Shown: in pieces, positions 11,231-13,164 of the stretch
Layout of the letters: the number at the start of each line of letters is the position of its first letter
How positions within the stretch are numbered: the stretch's first letter is position 1
DNA from: Alphaproteobacteria bacterium
Lineage (GTDB): Bacteria; Pseudomonadota; Alphaproteobacteria; Rickettsiales; JAFLCR01
Assembly: GCA_017302755.1 (NCBI GenBank)
Contig: JAFLCR010000043.1
Coordinates: 1-13,164 of the forward strand
DNA: 13,164 bases
Direction of reading: 5' to 3'
Program-made: the position numbers and the translations under genes
Notes under the pieces: model-generated
Database searches by the model: none
The model's input: only the letters and a program-made list of their open reading frames with translations
What the model was told of the DNA's origin: nothing

Positions 11231-13164
11231 AGGGTTGTAGGATTGGCTGAAAGACGGGATGTCTCCCAGCGCTGTCGGATCCATCACAGTCCGCACTCGA
11301 CGGTGGTGCGACGTTGTGGCCACTCCAAACGGTGAATGCGTTGCACCACCGCGCTCATCCAACCGTGACTGCTGCTTCCGTGCCGGGGTAATCGCCGCGT
11401 TAACTGGATCGTGTACCAAGCCCAACGTTTTACAGTTCTCATCAAACTGATCCATGTTATTCATCGCATCGTCAAAATTCTCAACCCCAAAGAAATTCTT
11501 CAGTGGTCGTCCTTCAATGTCCTTCAGTGGGGCAGCCTTCTTAATCCAAAACGTTGTCAGTGCAGAGACATAAATACTGAATACATTAATGATCGTCAGT
11601 GCGAGGGACACAGCACCGTCGCGGGCAAGAGACGAATCTCCCTTGTGAATTGCATAGGCAAAATACAGACCGCAGTTGACTGCAGGTGGGAGGAGACTTG
11701 CCGAGATCGCGACCCCGACGAGTGAGTTGCCATTCTTTCCAAGCAGCGACAGCGCCACGCCAGCACCAGATGGTACTGCAATGACAAACCCGATCAAGAG
11801 GTTTGGTGTGGAGGTGCGTGACACCATTTCTGGCGTCCCTTCCAAGCCCCAACCAAACAGTTCTGTATGCCGCATAAAGCACCAGCCAATAATAAAACCG
11901 ACAATAATGCAGACCGCTAAGCACGTCATCTCCACAAGGAAACCTTGAAGGAGCAACTCTCGCCCAATACGTTCGACATTGTGTGCTTTTTTGAGATAGA
12001 GTACAGTTCCCAGCACTGTGGCTAGGATGGGTCCCATCATTGGACTGACTAGCATCGACGCGATGATGGAGACAGTGCTGTTGACTGCGAGCCCTGTCCC
12101 TGCAATCATTGCGGCAATCAGCAAAAAGGCCACAAAATCAAAGTTTAGCACTGCGCCTTGCCGAACGCTACGCAGCACATTGTCAAACTCAATTTGTGAG
12201 TTCATCTCTGAGACCAAGGCATCGGCTGCTTTTTGCCGTTTGATGTTGTGAATAATCGGACGAAAGAAGTCGCACTCCACAATAGAGACGTGGCCGTAAT
12301 CCTTCCCAATACCAATTTCATTCATCACGCGAGAAACGATAATCGACGCAGTCCGGCGCTTGGCATAGAAACTCACTTGCAAAAACGACACGACGCGATC
12401 ATCAGCGTTATCACCAATGTTGCGAAGAGAGTTACAGCGGTTCCAGATGGTACGTACACCAGGGATGCACTCTAACAATAAGAGACGGAGCTCTTCTTCA
12501 ATGTTGAGCTCCTGCGTCTCTTGCGCATCGCTTTCGTTATCTAATGTTGTTGGGGTCTCTGTGGTGAATGGTTGTGCGTTTTTCATAGCACCACTGTTGT
12601 TGCCTGCTGCAGAAGGTGGGAATAGTGCTCCTCCTCCACCATTGGTTTGGCTGCCCATATCCATCTCATCAAATGTATTGTTGTGTTGATTGAGCGTAGC
12701 CGTCTTGAGCTGTGCTGTGCTATTGCTGTGATTGGCTGTTTCTTCGTCATCCTCTCGTGTAATCTTCGACACTTTGTACGTAACTTCGTACTCTTGTTCT
12801 TCGTCAGGATTCTTATCTGCGACATCACCACCGCCACCAGTGGTAGTATTGCTCAACGTCCCAGACATTGACGCATTCGTAGCGGCCATTTTTTTGATGA
12901 CCTTTTCTTCATTGGCGAGATCCTCTGCTTCCGTTGTGTCTTGGGTTTCAAAAACACTGTTGTTGTTGCTTTCGGCGTCCAACGGACCACCATTTCCTTT
13001 GCCCAGGTGATTGTTCGGATTACCAAAAGAAGACATGTCGTCTTTCGATGTGTGTTGAGAGAATGGTACGTTGTTGTTGTTGTTGTTGTTGTTACTGACC
13101 CCCTTCTTTGAATCCTTGGTTTCTCCTTGTTGGGTAGTTGATGGAAGAGGAGTTGCGGCAGCGG
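11222..13164 (-). CDS. DUF389-family membrane protein, eukaryote-like, partial at both ends
   Basis: The minus-strand frame is open from the right edge to the junction, at least 647 residues with no start in the window; an internal ATG at 13036 is not required, since the frame stays open upstream. The N-terminal part is low complexity, rich in Asn, Thr, Gly and Asp, with an (AAC)8 poly-Asn tract at 13070-13093. A soluble domain (LLLECIPGVRTIWNRCNS to VSIVECDF) precedes six membrane segments. These include SMLVSPMMGPILATVLG and LVGVAISASLLPPAVNCG, hallmarks of DUF389 (TIGR00341 type). The C-terminal tail ends in GDIPSFSQSY. The family is mostly prokaryotic, with unknown function. Flanks of this kind suggest a protist or alga such as a diatom, with low confidence as to group. 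No intron is seen. Confidence 0.8.
13070..13093. repeat. Trinucleotide microsatellite (eight units)
   Basis: Eight GTT units on the plus strand read as eight AAC codons on the coding strand, giving a poly-Asn run in the DUF389-type protein. Such runs are typical of eukaryotic, not proteobacterial, coding sequence. Confidence 0.9.

Noticed and set aside
10940..13036. One 698-residue minus-strand protein spanning the junction
   Set aside because: Its C-terminal third is the reverse strand of the AraC regulator and of intergenic DNA; only the part right of about 11222 looks like protein.

Overview
The window has three parts: a gene-cassette array of a chromosomal integron (1 to about 5990), ordinary GC-rich proteobacterial chromosome (about 5990 to 11220), and a segment that looks eukaryotic (about 11220 to 13164). 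The first two parts fit together as one bacterium, probably a gamma- or betaproteobacterium. The third part is separated by an abrupt change in base composition, codon use and protein style at about 11205-11230. It is most likely an assembly or cloning chimera, though a natural insertion cannot be excluded from sequence alone.

Cassette array. Thirteen small genes are separated by twelve intact attC recombination sites and one collapsed one. A fourteenth gene enters from the left edge. Eight attC sites are exactly 81 bp and seven of those are nearly identical, as in sedentary chromosomal integrons. Two are a 63-bp type and two (77 and 90 bp) are unrelated in their inner part. All share RYYYAAC/GTTRRRY-type ends and one unpaired base in the L stem. 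Cassettes point rightward, so attI and the integrase should lie to the left, outside the window. Nearly all products are small and of unknown function: membrane proteins, exported proteins, a lipoprotein and a DUF695 protein. One cassette carries its gene in the opposite direction, and that gene encodes a MazG-like nucleotide pyrophosphohydrolase. Cassette genes are AT-richer than the chromosome to the right. The right end of the array is decayed: the penultimate attC is reduced to a 19-bp scar and the last cassette has no attC.

Chromosomal part. Just beyond the array lies a YefM/YoeB-type toxin-antitoxin operon with its own promoter and a palindrome between the promoter boxes. It is followed by a stand-alone TfoX C-terminal domain protein, a glyoxalase-like VOC protein, a small membrane protein, a short-chain-dehydrogenase-fold protein carrying both diagnostic motifs of halohydrin dehalogenases, and a DUF2784 membrane protein. 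A cysteine hydrolase (isochorismatase family) is then divergently paired with a GlxA/FtrA-like AraC regulator, a layout that suggests the regulator controls the hydrolase. The first codons of one more bacterial gene appear just before the junction.

Right part. A single open frame on the minus strand encodes most of a DUF389 six-helix membrane protein with long Asn/Gly/Thr-rich, low-complexity flanks typical of protists or algae. It is open through the right edge and cut at the junction. No rRNA, tRNA, CRISPR array, integrase or transposase gene was seen.
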